64,000 bases of DNA, taken from Hyphomicrobiales bacterium. Its GTDB lineage: Bacteria; Pseudomonadota; Alphaproteobacteria; Rhizobiales; Rhizobiaceae. This document shows positions 1 through 9,167 of the stretch, piece by piece. The position numbers and the translations under genes were made by a program. Every line of letters begins with the position of its first letter. The first letter of the stretch is position 1. Below the pieces are notes generated by a model. It did not search any database, was not told where the DNA came from, and was given only the letters and a program-made list of their open reading frames with translations. The stretch covers positions 1 through 64,000 of the forward strand of contig PAPH01000052.1 in the NCBI GenBank assembly GCA_002709005.1, read 5' to 3'.

Positions 1-237
1 CGTGGCCTTGGCGCCAGCGCCCAGGCCTTCGGTCACCTTCACACCCAGCTGGATGCGATGCGAGGATTTGCTTTGCTGCAGAGCCTGGGCATCCGTGTTG
101 GCCACAACGAAATCGACGCCATCAAGCTCCTTGTCGATCATGTTGTTAACCGCGTTGCCGCCAGCGCCGCCCACACCGAAAACGGTGATGCGGGGCTTCA
201 GCTCGGTGATGTCCGGCTTCTGCAGATTGATGGTCAT
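1..237 (-). CDS. ftsZ: Cell division protein FtsZ (N-terminal part, runs off the window)
   Basis: Tubulin-like GTPase that polymerises into the Z-ring at mid-cell. Only the first 79 codons are present; the rest lies beyond the left edge. The visible protein begins [17 protein letters not shown] and contains the nucleotide-binding start GVGGAGGNA at residues 21-29 and NTDAQAL at 47-53, both typical of FtsZ. An AAGGA ribosome site lies 9 nt before the ATG. It is the last gene of the ddlB-ftsQ-ftsA-ftsZ run, 58 bp after the ftsA stop, so it may be co-transcribed or have its own promoter in that gap. Identity is secure. Confidence 0.96.
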   Translation of the reverse strand, partial: MTINLQKPDITELKPRITVFGVGGAGGNAVNNMIDKELDGVDFVVANTDAQALQQSKSSHRIQLGVKVTEGLGAGAKAT

Positions 238-295
238 GGCACCCGTTCCTTCTTCCTTGCTATGGCCGCATCGCCTGCCGGCCAATTCCTGAATT

Positions 296-1621
296 TCAAA
301 AACTTTCGCGGATCCAGCGGCCGACGGTGGCTATCCGTCCCTTGCCGTCGATCATCGAAAGCCCGCCCTCGCCGCCGGAATGGGCTTCAAGCCCGGCGAC
401 CTGCGGATAGATCATCAACCCCACGGCGGTGGAGAACGCCGGTCCCTTGGCCGCTGCCGGAAGTCCCGAGACCCCCAGCGGACGGCCGACACGGACGTTT
501 CGCGCCAGTATCCGGCGGGCGGTTTCGGTCAGCCCCGTAAGCTGGCTCGCCCCACCCGTCAGAACGATGCGCTTGCCCACGACCGGGCCGTAACCCGATT
601 GCTGGATGCGCTCGCGGATCATTTCAAGCGTCTCTTCGACGCGGGCCCGCACGATGCGCGCAACGAGGCCGCGCGGCACCTGGACGGGAAGTTCGTGGTC
701 GTCGTCGCCGATCGGCGGGACGGTGACGATGTCGCGATCTTCGGCGGCCTGCGGCGCTGCCGAGCCGTGCACGACCTTGAGACGCTCGGCGTCCTCGAAG
801 CGGGTCGAGAGACCGCGCGCCAGATCCATCGTCACGTGCTGTCCGCCGATGGCGATTGCATCGGCATGAACGAGCTTGCCGTCGGCGAAGACCGAAATCG
901 TCGTGGTGCCGCCGCCCATGTCGATCGCGGCGCAACCCATTTCCGCTTCGTCGGAAACGAGAGCTGCGAGACCCGAGGCATAAGGGGTGGCAACCATCGC
1001 ATCGACCGTGAGGTGCGCGCGGTTGATCGACAGTTCGAGGTTCTTAAGCGGGGCGCGTTCTGCCGTCAGCACGTGCATCTCGACGCCGAGAACGTCGCCG
1101 TACATGCCGAGCGGATCGGAAATGCCGCGCTCGCCGTCCAGGACGTAGCCGGCCGGCAGCGAATGCAGGATGGCGCGTTCGTGCAGATCCGACTGGCGGG
1201 TGGCCGCGGAGACCACCTTGCGCAGATCGGACGAGGTGATTTCGTGACCGCCGAGGTTGACGATTGCAGAATGGGTTTCGCTCGTCAGGCGTCCAGCCGA
1301 CACATTGACGATCAGCGATTCCACGGTCATCCCGGCCATCCGCTCGGCTGCATCGACTGCCATGCGAACCGAATTCTCGACCGCTTCCATGTCGGAAATC
1401 ACGCCGGCCTTGAGGCCGCGCGACTTCTGGTGGCCGATGCCGAGAATTTCGATCTTGTGGCTGCGCCCCGAGAGAAGTTCTGCACCCTCGAGCGGCGAAA
1501 GCCGGCCGATCATGCAAACGACCTTGGAAGAACCGATGTCAAGCACCGTGACGACGCTGACGCGCTTGCCGGAAAGCGGCTTGAGGCGCGGAACGACGGA
1601 AGAGGGACGGAAAAACGTCAT
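296..1621 (-). CDS. ftsA: Cell division protein FtsA
   Basis: Actin-like ATPase that tethers FtsZ filaments to the inner membrane and recruits later divisome proteins. The protein has 441 residues. The actin-fold signatures are visible: phosphate-1 loop DIGSSKVV at about 28-35, the 1C (SHS2) region at about 90-190, phosphate-2 loop [12 protein letters not shown] at 234-245 and the adenosine loop [11 protein letters not shown] at 354-364. The C-terminus ends in RWIRESF, part of the amphipathic membrane-targeting helix of the family. Its ATG overlaps the ftsQ stop as ATGA (1618-1621), so the two are translationally coupled. Length is slightly above E. coli FtsA (420), as is usual in alphaproteobacteria. 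Confidence 0.97.
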   Translation of the reverse strand: MTFFRPSSVVPRLKPLSGKRVSVVTVLDIGSSKVVCMIGRLSPLEGAELLSGRSHKIEILGIGHQKSRGLKAGVISDMEAVENSVRMAVDAAERMAGMTVESLIVNVSAGRLTSETHSAIVNLGGHEITSSDLRKVVSAATRQSDLHERAILHSLPAGYVLDGERGISDPLGMYGDVLGVEMHVLTAERAPLKNLELSINRAHLTVDAMVATPYASGLAALVSDEAEMGCAAIDMGGGTTTISVFADGKLVHADAIAIGGQHVTMDLARGLSTRFEDAERLKVVHGSAAPQAAEDRDIVTVPPIGDDDHELPVQVPRGLVARIVRARVEETLEMIRERIQQSGYGPVVGKRIVLTGGASQLTGLTETARRILARNVRVGRPLGVSGLPAAAKGPAFSTAVGLMIYPQVAGLEAHSGGEGGLSMIDGKGRIATVGRWIRESF

Positions 1622-2544
1622 GTGCGGCGCTCCGCGGCCTTGATTGCTTTCGCACGTTCCTCGATCGCGTCTTCGCGGCGCTCGTAGGCGGCTTCGGTCA
1701 GCTTGACGGTAACCCGGTCGGCGAGACGCAGGTCGATGGCCTCGATGTCCCGATTGAGAATGTCGCGGCCAGCATCGAATTCGGTCAGGCGCGCGATCGC
1801 TGCGTCAATGTCATTTTCCGGCAGACGGATGGTCACGCCGTTGTCCAGACGCAGATCCCAGCGGCGGTCGGCGACGCGGATGGCGGCCTTGACCCGGGAC
1901 TTGAGTTCCGGATGGAAGATCAGCCGCGCCTCGAGTTCGTCGGCGTGGCGGTCGGCGCCGAGGCCGACATAGAGCGGAAGTTCGGAATGCCGCGCCCCGG
2001 AAAAGGGGGCGATGATGTCGCCCCTGGCGTCGATCAGCGAAAGATCCGATCCATGCTGCCAGATGGCGACCGGAACACGTTCGACCAATTTGACCGAAAG
2101 CGAGCGCGGATAGACCTTGGTCACCTGCGCGTCGACCACCCAGGGCAGATCGATGAGCCGGGCACGGGCTTCCTCGACGGAGATCGAGAGAACCGAGGTC
2201 ACCCCGTTGAGCCCGATCTGCTCGAGAACGGTAATATCTGAGGTTTCGGCATTGCCGGAGATATGGACGTCCTCGAGAGCGAAACCGGCGGACGACGACA
2301 GCGCCTCGGCGACAGCCGGGCCATGGCCGCCGAGTTGCATGCCGTAAAGTCCGGTCGAGGCGAGGAATGCGATAGTCGCGACGGTGCCGGCATGGCGGGG
2401 AATGGCGATGCGCCCGCCGATCAGCGCCAGCGCGAATCGCATCGGGCGGCGCAGGACGCGCGGCAGGGCACGGCCGGCGGCCGAGTGGCCCTCCTGCCCG
2501 GCCCATCCGGGCCCCTGCCGATACGCATCCCTTACCTGCAACAC
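1618..2544 (-). CDS. ftsQ: Cell division protein FtsQ
   Basis: Bitopic inner-membrane divisome protein that links FtsZ-side and septal-wall synthesis proteins. The 308-residue protein has a cytoplasmic basic N-terminus (to about residue 50), one membrane segment at about 53-70, a POTRA domain at about 89-157 beginning [16 protein letters not shown], then the FtsQ beta domain. The N-terminus is about 30 residues longer than in E. coli, common for rhizobial FtsQ. The start at 2544 lies inside the end of ddlB (13-bp overlap); an internal ATG at about residue 35 is possible but would remove the basic tail. The stop overlaps the ftsA start. Confidence 0.93.
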   Translation of the reverse strand: MLQVRDAYRQGPGWAGQEGHSAAGRALPRVLRRPMRFALALIGGRIAIPRHAGTVATIAFLASTGLYGMQLGGHGPAVAEALSSSAGFALEDVHISGNAETSDITVLEQIGLNGVTSVLSISVEEARARLIDLPWVVDAQVTKVYPRSLSVKLVERVPVAIWQHGSDLSLIDARGDIIAPFSGARHSELPLYVGLGADRHADELEARLIFHPELKSRVKAAIRVADRRWDLRLDNGVTIRLPENDIDAAIARLTEFDAGRDILNRDIEAIDLRLADRVTVKLTEAAYERREDAIEERAKAIKAAERRT

Positions 2545-3458
2545 GTGGCGTCCTCCACCATCCAGCTAACGAAATCTTCAAACGAATGGCCCGCATGCGC
2601 GGCCATTTCCGGCGCAAGCGAAGTCGGGGTCATTCCGGGCTGGGTGTTGATTTCCAGCCAGACGAGCTCCCCGTTTTCGGAGAAACTGTCGTCATACCGG
2701 AAATCCGATCGTGACACCCCGCGACACCCGATTGCTTGATGGGCCGTTAACGCAAGTGTTCGTACTTTTTGGTAAACAAAAGGTGAAATTTCCGCCGGAC
2801 AGACATGTTTCGATCCACCATCGGCATACTTTGCGTCGTAATCGTAGAAGGCGTGTCCTTGCGGCACCACATCGGTGACCGCCAGCGCGACGTCACCCAT
2901 CACCGTGCAGGTGAGATCGCGCCCGCCGACATAACGTTCGACCATCACCGTTTCGCCGAACGTCCATTCCGGCGAGGTGAAGACCTGCGGCGGATGCGGC
3001 TGGTCCTCCTTGACGATGACGACCCCGAAAGAGGAGCCCTCGGCGACCGGCTTGACCACGTAAGGCGGCTTCATGGGATGGGCGGAAGTAAACTCGCTTC
3101 GCCCCATCACCTTTGATTCGGCGACAGGAATGCCGGCAGCCTTCGCGACGATCTTGGCGAGTTTCTTGTCCATGGCGAGCGCCGAGGCCAGCACGCCGGA
3201 ATGGGTGTAGGGAATGGCGAGAAATTCGAGAATGCCCTGGATCGTGCCGTCCTCGCCGAAAGGTCCGTGCAGGGCGTTGAAGACGACGTCGGGCTTGAGG
3301 TCGCGCAGTGTGTTGGCAATATCACGGTCCACATCGACACGGGTCACATCGTAGCCGGCACGCTCGAGCGCGTCGGCGCATTCCTTCCCCGAGGCCAGAC
3401 TGACCGGCCGTTCCGATGAAAACCCGCCCATCAAGACGGCCACGTGTTTCTTGCTCAT
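2532..3458 (-). CDS. ddlB: D-alanine--D-alanine ligase
   Basis: ATP-grasp ligase that makes the D-Ala-D-Ala dipeptide used by MurF. I start at the ATG giving [20 protein letters not shown], the usual rhizobial N-terminus; an in-frame GTG seven codons upstream (3479) is the alternative. The predicted protein has 308 residues, normal for DdlB. Visible motifs are [12 protein letters not shown] early, the ATP-grasp stretch [17 protein letters not shown] in the middle, and the C-terminal [17 protein letters not shown] with the metal and D-Ala binding residues. It heads the ddlB-ftsQ-ftsA-ftsZ group and is separated from murB by 6.3 kb. A CtrA-like box lies about 100 bp upstream. Confidence 0.95.
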   Translation of the reverse strand: MSKKHVAVLMGGFSSERPVSLASGKECADALERAGYDVTRVDVDRDIANTLRDLKPDVVFNALHGPFGEDGTIQGILEFLAIPYTHSGVLASALAMDKKLAKIVAKAAGIPVAESKVMGRSEFTSAHPMKPPYVVKPVAEGSSFGVVIVKEDQPHPPQVFTSPEWTFGETVMVERYVGGRDLTCTVMGDVALAVTDVVPQGHAFYDYDAKYADGGSKHVCPAEISPFVYQKVRTLALTAHQAIGCRGVSRSDFRYDDSFSENGELVWLEINTQPGMTPTSLAPEMAAHAGHSFEDFVSWMVEDATCCR

Positions 3459-3556
3459 ACCAAAATCCCGTTCGCTCACGCAGGATAGTCCCGCTTGCTT
3501 GTTTCAGACTGACGTCCGATGGGCGGCGCGCCTGATCCGGCCCCGCCACCGTTATG

Positions 3557-3572
3557 GTCAATGAAGCGTTAA
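3557..3572 (-). promoter_or_regulatory. CtrA-like box upstream of ddlB
   Basis: On the minus strand this reads TTAA-CGCTTCA-TTGAC, one mismatch from the CtrA consensus TTAA-N7-TTAAC. It lies about 100 bp before the ddlB ATG, and 13 of 17 bases match the box upstream of mraZ (22798-22814). CtrA is the cell-cycle response regulator of alphaproteobacteria; its control of these genes here is inferred from the sequence match only. Confidence 0.4.
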
Positions 3573-3656
3573 CGTTTGGTGATTGGATGGCAGAACGTCG
3601 GCGATACCGCGTCGGCCAACACGGCGTCGCATCGGATTTTGGCCTGGAGATCGATA

Positions 3657-4529
3657 CTAGCCGACCGCCCTGTCGCGGTCGGGCGCAATGTCCCGAAAGC
3701 GCCGGCGCGGCATTTCCACGTCCTCGGCGGGGGACGGTTCGTCGCCCGAGGGGGGTGCCGGCAAGATTCGGTTCCTGCCCTGGTACTTGGCCTTGTAAAG
3801 CGCCCTGTCAGCGCGCGAAAAAGCCGAGGTGAAGCTGTCTTCCATCACCAGCGTCGTGACGCCCCCGGAGATGGTCACGGTAATGTCCTCGCCCTCGTAG
3901 GGCACCCGCAGCGCTTCGACGCGCAGGCGCACCATTTCACCCAGCGCCATCGCCTCGGCGATACCCCGGTCGCAAACGAGAACCGCGAATTCCTCGCCTC
4001 CCACACGGGCGACGCGCGCCCGCGCCGAAAAGACCTTTGTGAGAATACCGGCGACGGCGATGATCACCAGATCGCCCGCCGCATGGCCGTACCGGTCGTT
4101 GATCGTCTTGAAATGATCGACGTCGAAGACGAGAAGCGCCTTGCCCTGTCGATCACACTCCTGGAACGATTCGAGAAAGGACCGGCGGTTGGCCAGTCCG
4201 GACAACTGGTCGGTGCGGCTGAGAGTTTCGAATTCGCTGCGTTCGCGCGAAAGGTCGTATATCGCGAAACCGACAACCAGATAGGCGACGAAGCCGATCA
4301 TGAAGGAAATGGTCGGCGACATGATGAAGATCATCTTCACGGCATCGGAGAAGGGATAGGGCAGCAGGTCGAACTGCGCCATCGTCGCTTCCATGGCGAG
4401 GTTGATGCACAACGCGAGGATGCCGACCTTCGCAGCAAGCGTCGCGGCCCGCCACACGACATCGGACCGCGTGGAAAAATGGCCGAGCGTCAGTTGCCTG
4501 ATAACCCACTCGCGGACCCTGCCGATCAT
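3657..4529 (-). CDS. Membrane-bound diguanylate cyclase (GGEEF)
   Basis: Predicted to make cyclic di-GMP from two GTP at the inner membrane. I choose the ATG at 4529 because GGAG lies 9 nt before it; an upstream ATG at 4544 has no ribosome site. The 290-residue protein has membrane segments at about 32-48 and 73-92, a short linker, then a GGDEF domain beginning SRTDQLSGLANRRSF. The active-site motif is GGEEF at 177-181, a catalytically competent variant. The product-inhibition I-site position reads SARA rather than RxxD, so feedback inhibition is unlikely. No PAS or other known sensor domain is visible. It stands alone between ddlB and the rpsU leader. Confidence 0.9.
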   Translation of the reverse strand: MIGRVREWVIRQLTLGHFSTRSDVVWRAATLAAKVGILALCINLAMEATMAQFDLLPYPFSDAVKMIFIMSPTISFMIGFVAYLVVGFAIYDLSRERSEFETLSRTDQLSGLANRRSFLESFQECDRQGKALLVFDVDHFKTINDRYGHAAGDLVIIAVAGILTKVFSARARVARVGGEEFAVLVCDRGIAEAMALGEMVRLRVEALRVPYEGEDITVTISGGVTTLVMEDSFTSAFSRADRALYKAKYQGRNRILPAPPSGDEPSPAEDVEMPRRRFRDIAPDRDRAVG

Positions 4530-4819
4530 CAATGAATGCTCCATATGGTGACCGACATGAATGGCGCGGTGCCATTAAAGATTTTGCAGTCCTGCCTCCC
4601 CTCAAAATTTGCGGTTGAAACGCCGTGCCGCGCCCTACGGATGACCGGAATACTCCGACGCGGGCACCTTCAACGAACCGCTCGCCATTGCAATTTCCGC
4701 CCGACTGACCCATATAGACCTTACCAACCGGTGCCCGATGCATCTTCGCGCCCATACAATCTGGCTGCGTGATGCAAATCTCTCATGAGATATTCCGCTT
4801 CTGATATCGCGGCGGGCAC

Positions 4820-5103
4820 GACGGCGGCAGCCGTCCCCGTTCTTTACGGGACCGACCGGAATGTCACGCCTCTGTGCTGACCACGGATGTACTGGCAGCT
4901 TGCCAGTGGCGTGACACCCGCGCGCGACCGGGATTTGTTCCTGATCGGCGCCTGAGGCCTCCGGTCCCGTGATTCCTCACGCTTCTTTCGCGTGCAGCAC
5001 ACGGAGACGAGCACGCTGCCGTCGCGGTTGGCCCTCATGGGGCGGCGCGCCGCCCTTCCGACCGGGCCAAGGCCGCGGTCAACCGCTCGAAAGGAGACAC
5101 GAT
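4820..5103 (+). ncRNA. Structured leader RNA or small RNA upstream of rpsU
   Basis: The 574-bp gap between the cyclase start and rpsU holds no convincing reading frame but strong nested inverted repeats. There is a hairpin at 4820-4835 (GACGGC/GCCGTC). A perfect 9-bp stem joins 4846-4854 to 4962-4970 (ACGGGACCG/CGGTCCCGT). A second perfect 9-bp stem joins 4862-4870 to 4908-4916 (TGTCACGCC/GGCGTGACA). Inside that is a 7-bp hairpin at 4891-4907 with loop GCT, stacked directly on the second stem. A 16-bp palindrome follows at 5040-5055. I do not recognise an Rfam family. It could be a long 5' leader that controls S21 synthesis, or a separate sRNA. The boundaries are estimates. Confidence 0.45.
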
Positions 5104-5331
5104 TTGCAGGTTATCGTCAGGGACAACAATGTCGAACAGGCCATCCGCGTTCTGAAGAAGAAGATGCAGCGTGAAGGCGTGTTCCGCGAAATGAGGGCGC
5201 GCCGCGCCTACGAAAAGCCCTCCGAGAAGCGCAACCGCCAGGCTGCCGAAGGCGTGCGCCGGCAACGCAAGCTCGCTCGCAAGCAGGCCCAGCGCGAGGG
5301 CCTTCTGCCGCGCAAGGGCCGCGGGCGCTGA
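5104..5331 (+). CDS. rpsU: 30S ribosomal protein S21
   Basis: Small-subunit ribosomal protein that helps bring mRNA to the anti-Shine-Dalgarno region of 16S rRNA. The reading frame is open far upstream, but the true start is a TTG at 5104: AAGGAG lies 7 nt before it and translation from there gives the family N-terminus (M)[19 protein letters not shown]. The 75-residue protein then has the [20 protein letters not shown] core and a basic Arg/Lys tail, as expected for alphaproteobacterial S21. It is preceded by a long structured leader and followed by its own terminator, so it is probably monocistronic. The TTG start may lower or regulate translation. Confidence 0.94.
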   Translation: MQVIVRDNNVEQAIRVLKKKMQREGVFREMRARRAYEKPSEKRNRQAAEGVRRQRKLARKQAQREGLLPRKGRGR

Positions 5332-5343
5332 TACCAGGATTTT

Positions 5344-5390
5344 CGAGGCGGGGCGGAGCGAAGGCCCCGCCGCGAGTCGCCTCGTCTTTT
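5344..5390 (+). terminator. Probable intrinsic terminator of rpsU
   Basis: Outer arms CGAGGCG (5344-5350) and CGCCTCG (5378-5384) enclose an overlapping alternative stem GGCGGGGC/GCCCCGCC (5347-5354/5364-5371). TCTTTT follows at 5385-5390. It begins 12 bp after the rpsU stop. Confidence 0.6.
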
Positions 5391-5428
5391 CGCCGGCGGC
5401 CAGCCGGCATGTAGCAAAGGAGGCGGCC

Positions 5429-5689
5429 ATGACCGCGATCACTGAAACCCTCCCCAAACCGGCAAAGCTCTCCCCCCGCGAGAAGGCTGCGGCGACCGAC
5501 GAAGCCGCACGCGCCATTATCGATGCCGAAGCCAACAAACGCGAGAAAAAGACCGAACGTCTGCGCCAGATGAGGCTCGAACGCGAGGCCACGGCTGAAA
5601 AGATCGCTGTGGCTGCCGCGAAGACCAAGAAGGCCGTGACGAAAAAGGCTTCAGCGAAAAATTCGCGCGCCAAGGCCGCAGCCGAATAG
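5429..5689 (+). CDS. Small Lys/Ala-rich protein of unknown function
   Basis: 86 residues, rich in Lys, Ala, Glu and Arg, with no Cys or Trp and no hydrophobic segment. It is predicted to be mostly helical: the middle (about 30-60) reads as a charged coiled coil and the last 25 residues (KKAVTKKASAKNSRAK) form a basic tail like those of histone H1-like or nucleic-acid-binding proteins. AAAGGAGG lies 5 nt before the ATG, which strongly supports translation. It lies 98 bp after rpsU but beyond that gene's terminator. I do not recognise a named family; nucleic-acid or ribosome binding is only a guess from composition. Confidence 0.75.
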   Translation: MTAITETLPKPAKLSPREKAAATDEAARAIIDAEANKREKKTERLRQMRLEREATAEKIAVAAAKTKKAVTKKASAKNSRAKAAAE

Positions 5690-5731
5690 GCAAGCGAAGC
5701 CCCGCTTCCCACGCATATTTCGAGAAAATTC

Positions 5732-5774
5732 AACGGCGTCCCGCTGACCTTTGAAACGGCGGGACGCCGTTTGC
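5732..5774. terminator. Bidirectional intrinsic terminator between convergent genes
   Basis: A perfect 13-bp stem joins 5732-5744 (AACGGCGTCCCGC) to 5759-5771 (GCGGGACGCCGTT). The plus strand continues TGCTTTTC and the minus strand continues GAATTTTCTC. It sits exactly between the end of the Lys-rich protein gene (+) and the end of the acyltransferase gene (-), so it can serve both. Confidence 0.8.
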
Positions 5775-5777
5775 TTT

Positions 5778-7754
5778 TCAGCGAGCGAAAACCCAGCGAA
5801 ACTCTTCAGCGAATGTCTCGATGAGGCGGTGCGTTCCGCCTCCGTTGAGATGATCGTCGTCCGAATAGAAGAGCAGGTTGCCATCGTTTGGCCTGCACAG
5901 CTCGTCGTCGCAGAAGGCGACGAACGGATCCACATAGCGAACCATCGGATCGTTCGCGGCTGCAGCTTCCAGGCGCTTCGACCGTTTGGCGAACTCCTGC
6001 TCCAGCGCCTGTCGGCTTACGCCGCAGACATCCGCGGAGATCTTCCGCTTCCTGGCAATTTCCAGACAGGTCGGAGGCGAATGTCGGAAAACCGGCACCG
6101 GTCCGAGAATGAGAACACGCGACCCATTCTTCCGGAACTGGCCAACGAGCTGGTCAACTTCTTCCGGTTCGAGTTCGGACCAGTAGAACGAGATGATCAC
6201 GCCATGCGGCTGATCGGGGGATGACCGGAGAGCCGCCAGCGGGGCAGCCAGCCCCTCGCATCGCTCGTGACGATTGCGCCTGCCGGGATCGGGCGAGAGA
6301 ATGAACCACTGTGCGGAGCATCCCCCCGAGATGACGCTGACGAACCTTCCGCCGGCCTCCCCCGCATAGAAAGAGATGGCCGGATCGAGTTCTCCCATGT
6401 GGGAATCGCCGATCCCGAGAACATAGTCTCCGGAAAAGCAGGTGTCGGCGTAGGTGAAGCGCGGATCGTAAATCCGGCAGTCGGACGCCGTCACCCCACG
6501 CCCGTCCACCTCATAGTATCTGTGCAGGTAATCTCCGTAATGAGCCGAATAGGCGAAGGCGCCGCCCCCGCCCACGGCGGCGAGAAGAATGGCGGCCCCC
6601 CCGCCCCGCCAGAATATCCGGTCGGGCCTGCTTCTGATCAGTTCCGCCCGCCTCACCTTCAATGGGCGTTCTATCAGCCTGTAGCTCGCGACCGCCAGCA
6701 CCAGTCCGCCGCCGGCACCGGCGGCGACATCGAGAGCCAGATCCGTTTCCAGTCTCAACAGCCGACCGAAGCTCAGAAGCGGCCAATGCCACAGATACCA
6801 GCTGTAGGAGACGAGACCGATCGCGACCGGCGCCCGAGACGCCAGCAGACGGGCGAGCGGCATCTTCGGCATGCTCAGGCAGAGCGAAATGAAAAGCACC
6901 GCGCCCGCGACCGGCAGCAAGGTCAACCATCCCGGCCAGAGGCTCGCTTCGTCGAGCAGGACGATGGCGGAGATGATCAATCCCGCCCCGAGAAGCGCGC
7001 CCGCCTGTCTCGCCCAGCCCGGCAACCCGCGAAGGCGATCGACGAAGACAGGCACGATCAGCCCCCCGGCGACGAATTCCCAGGCGCGGAGCGGCATCAG
7101 GTAGAAAGAGAAATTGTGTTCTTGCACATCCGTCAGAAAAAGCGTGCCAACGAATGAGGCTGCCGCGATCAGCAGCGCGGCCAGCAGATACACATGCCGG
7201 CGCCCGTCCCGCGCCAGACCGGCGAACCAGACCAGCAACAGCGGCACGAGGAGATAGAACTGTTCCTCGACTGCCAATGTCCAGGTGTGCAGCAAGGGCT
7301 TGTACTGCGCGTCGAAATCGAAATAGCCCTGTTCGTTGAGGAACTGGATGTTTGACGCCATCAGTGGCGACAGCGCGAAGGACTCCGCGAAACTGTCGGA
7401 CGTCTCCGCGCTCAGCAGAAAGAACGGTGCGGCGATGAGTACCGCGATCAGCATGGCGAAATAGACCGGCAGAATGCGAAGTGTTCGCCGCGCGTAGAAG
7501 CGATAGACGGAAAAGTCGCCCCGCACCTGCTCCGCCCGAATCTGCCCGATGATCAGGAAGCCGGAGATGACGAAGAAGACGTCAACGCCGACATAGCCAC
7601 CGGAAAAGCCGGGCACGCCGCAATGGCAGAGCACGACGGCGATAACGGCGACGGCGCGCAGGCCGTCGATGAAAGGCATGTATCCCGTGAAGGCAACCGG
7701 CTCCCCGGTCGCGCCCTTGTGGCCGACCGCAGAATTACTTCCAACGTTATGCAA
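5778..7754 (-). CDS. Acyltransferase 3 (OafA/YrhL type) with C-terminal SGNH domain
   Basis: Predicted inner-membrane O-acyltransferase that modifies a surface polysaccharide, lipopolysaccharide or peptidoglycan sugar. The N-terminal 370 residues hold about ten membrane segments and begin near MPFIDGLRAVAVIAVVLCH; YARRTLRILPVYF is the conserved loop with key Arg residues. The C-terminal 250 residues are a periplasmic SGNH domain with GDSHMGELDP as block I and DDDHLNGGGTHRL as the Asp/His block. Fusions of this kind transfer acyl groups across the membrane to an extracytoplasmic acceptor. The longest frame starts at a TTG (658 residues); the ATG at 7679 (633 residues) is equally plausible and matches the usual N-terminus better. 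The substrate is unknown. Confidence 0.88.
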   Translation of the reverse strand: MHNVGSNSAVGHKGATGEPVAFTGYMPFIDGLRAVAVIAVVLCHCGVPGFSGGYVGVDVFFVISGFLIIGQIRAEQVRGDFSVYRFYARRTLRILPVYFAMLIAVLIAAPFFLLSAETSDSFAESFALSPLMASNIQFLNEQGYFDFDAQYKPLLHTWTLAVEEQFYLLVPLLLVWFAGLARDGRRHVYLLAALLIAAASFVGTLFLTDVQEHNFSFYLMPLRAWEFVAGGLIVPVFVDRLRGLPGWARQAGALLGAGLIISAIVLLDEASLWPGWLTLLPVAGAVLFISLCLSMPKMPLARLLASRAPVAIGLVSYSWYLWHWPLLSFGRLLRLETDLALDVAAGAGGGLVLAVASYRLIERPLKVRRAELIRSRPDRIFWRGGGAAILLAAVGGGGAFAYSAHYGDYLHRYYEVDGRGVTASDCRIYDPRFTYADTCFSGDYVLGIGDSHMGELDPAISFYAGEAGGRFVSVISGGCSAQWFILSPDPGRRNRHERCEGLAAPLAALRSSPDQPHGVIISFYWSELEPEEVDQLVGQFRKNGSRVLILGPVPVFRHSPPTCLEIARKRKISADVCGVSRQALEQEFAKRSKRLEAAAANDPMVRYVDPFVAFCDDELCRPNDGNLLFYSDDDHLNGGGTHRLIETFAEEFRWVFAR

Positions 7755-8078
7755 TTTTCCGCCCCAGCATTCCGCAGCGATCGTCTGCCTCGGCAGGATA
7801 TCAAATGACCGCAGAAATTACGCCCCTTGACGCATTGTCTTAGCGGCTCTGCCACCAAAAGCGCAAGATGCCGGCGGGCTCTCCTCTATCCAGGAACACC
7901 TTGCCTTCAAATGCACACGGGAACCCGCGGCAAATCGCTGAATTCCCTATCGCATTCGTTTGGGTCGAATTCGGCTAGAACTGGATTTAAACCGGGTCGC
8001 CAGGTCGCACGACCCGCCACAGATGCGGAAGTCATCGCCGGCATGCTGTCAGAAAAGATGCAATCCGGGTCCTGGCCG
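7755..8078. other. Intergenic region, nothing recognised
   Basis: 324 bp between the acyltransferase start and the end of the transglutaminase-like gene, both on the minus strand. It has no convincing reading frame on either strand, no clear hairpin with a T-run and no RNA family that I recognise. It presumably holds the acyltransferase promoter. Confidence 0.4.
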
Positions 8079-8927
8079 TCACATTTGGTCTGTTTCCGCC
8101 GTCCGGCCGGCCGCCCATGCCAGGTCGGAGACTTCGTATGTCCACACCCGGAAACCAGTCAGCGTATGCGGACCGAAAGAATTGATCAGCGGGATGTCGG
8201 CGGCGTCGCGGCCGCGCGCAACCACGATGCGCCCGATCCTTGGCGTGTTGTTGCGCGGATCGAAGGCGTACCATTTTCCGTCAAGATAGACTTCCATCCA
8301 GGCGCTGAAGTCCATCGGGTCGACGACCGGCACACCGATATCGCCCAGATGGCCGTTGACGTAACGCGTCGGGATGTTGAGGCAACGGCAGAACGCCACC
8401 GCCAGATGCGCGAAGTCGCGACACACCCCCACCCCTTCCCGATAAGCCTCATAGGCCGTCCGGGTGGCGCGCGCCTGCATGTAATCGAAGGTAATGTGGT
8501 CGTGCACGAAGTCGCAGACCGCCTGAACGCGCGACCATCCTGGCTCGAGCGCTCCGAACCTGTCCCAGGCGATCTGGCTCAGCCGGTCGGTCTCGCAATA
8601 GCGGCTACCGAGCAGATAGACGAGCCATTCGTCGGGAAGTTCGGCGACCGGAACCTCCCGCGCCTCCGGCACGTAGGGGTCGAGTTGACCGCTATCCTCG
8701 ATAGTGGAGTCCCCCCACAGAACCAGAGTGCCCGCGGGCGCCACCAGCCGCCGGCAGGTATTGCCGAACAGATCCGTATAGGTCGACATGTCCACCGCCG
8801 GGTTGGTGAACACCGATTCCGGGATGCGCACATCGGCCGCCCTGTCGCCATGGACGGAGAGCAGGCAGACCAGCGCGGTCGGCTGGGGAAATGTCAGCGA
8901 AATCTCATATCCGTAGCGGATCAGCAT
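8079..8927 (-). CDS. Transglutaminase-like family protein
   Basis: 282 residues with the bacterial transglutaminase-like layout: an N-terminal beta domain (1-150) and a papain-like core. The probable nucleophile Cys is in GVGVCRDFAHLAVAFCR. The second conserved block reads MDFSAWMEVYLDGKWYAFDP; the residue before AW, which is His in classical members (DFHAW), is Ser here, while the later Asp of FDP is kept. So either this subgroup uses another base or the protein is not a transamidase. Members of the family are often proteases or peptide-modifying enzymes of unknown substrate. No signal peptide, so it is probably cytoplasmic. It stands alone on the minus strand. Confidence 0.85.
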   Translation of the reverse strand: MLIRYGYEISLTFPQPTALVCLLSVHGDRAADVRIPESVFTNPAVDMSTYTDLFGNTCRRLVAPAGTLVLWGDSTIEDSGQLDPYVPEAREVPVAELPDEWLVYLLGSRYCETDRLSQIAWDRFGALEPGWSRVQAVCDFVHDHITFDYMQARATRTAYEAYREGVGVCRDFAHLAVAFCRCLNIPTRYVNGHLGDIGVPVVDPMDFSAWMEVYLDGKWYAFDPRNNTPRIGRIVVARGRDAADIPLINSFGPHTLTGFRVWTYEVSDLAWAAGRTAETDQM

Positions 8928-9020
8928 GGAGCGTATCGTTCGATCTGTTGTTTCGGGCGGCCGCGCTGCCCGGTCGGGTTACCGAAGGCGGCAGACCGGT
9001 GCGGGCGCAAGGCCTGGTGT

Positions 9021-9167
9021 TCAGCGTTTGCCGGACTTGCCGGCTGGGCGGTTGGTGTTCGCTGCGTTCTTTACCTGGGAGCCAAGGGTCGGCTCGGCCA
9101 CGGGTGCGGACTTGACCTGTTTCGGCTTCCTGATTTCGCGGTTGTTACGCTTCTGCCCCTTAGCCAT
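9021..9167 (-). CDS. Small basic protein (48 residues)
   Basis: A 48-codon gene that begins MAKGQKRNNREIRKPKQ and ends GKSGKR. Its start overlaps the stop of the upstream 101-residue gene by 8 bp (9160-9167), so the two are likely translationally coupled; GGAAAGGA lies upstream of the ATG. Lys, Arg and Asn are abundant and no hydrophobic stretch is present. The N-terminus resembles short uncharacterised proteins annotated in many Hyphomicrobiales genomes, from memory only. Function unknown; nucleic-acid binding is a guess from charge. The coding call rests on the coupling, the clean start and the family-like N-terminus. Confidence 0.7.
   Translation of the reverse strand: MAKGQKRNNREIRKPKQVKSAPVAEPTLGSQVKNAANTNRPAGKSGKR

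Noticed and set aside
380-1687. Long plus-strand frames opposite ftsA and the other dcw genes
   Set aside because: High GC at third positions of the real genes leaves long open antisense frames; these have no family signatures or start signals.
4969-5103. Upstream extension of rpsU (in-frame from 4969)
   Set aside because: It would add 45 residues unlike any S21; the AAGGAG before the TTG at 5104 and the family N-terminus fix the start there.
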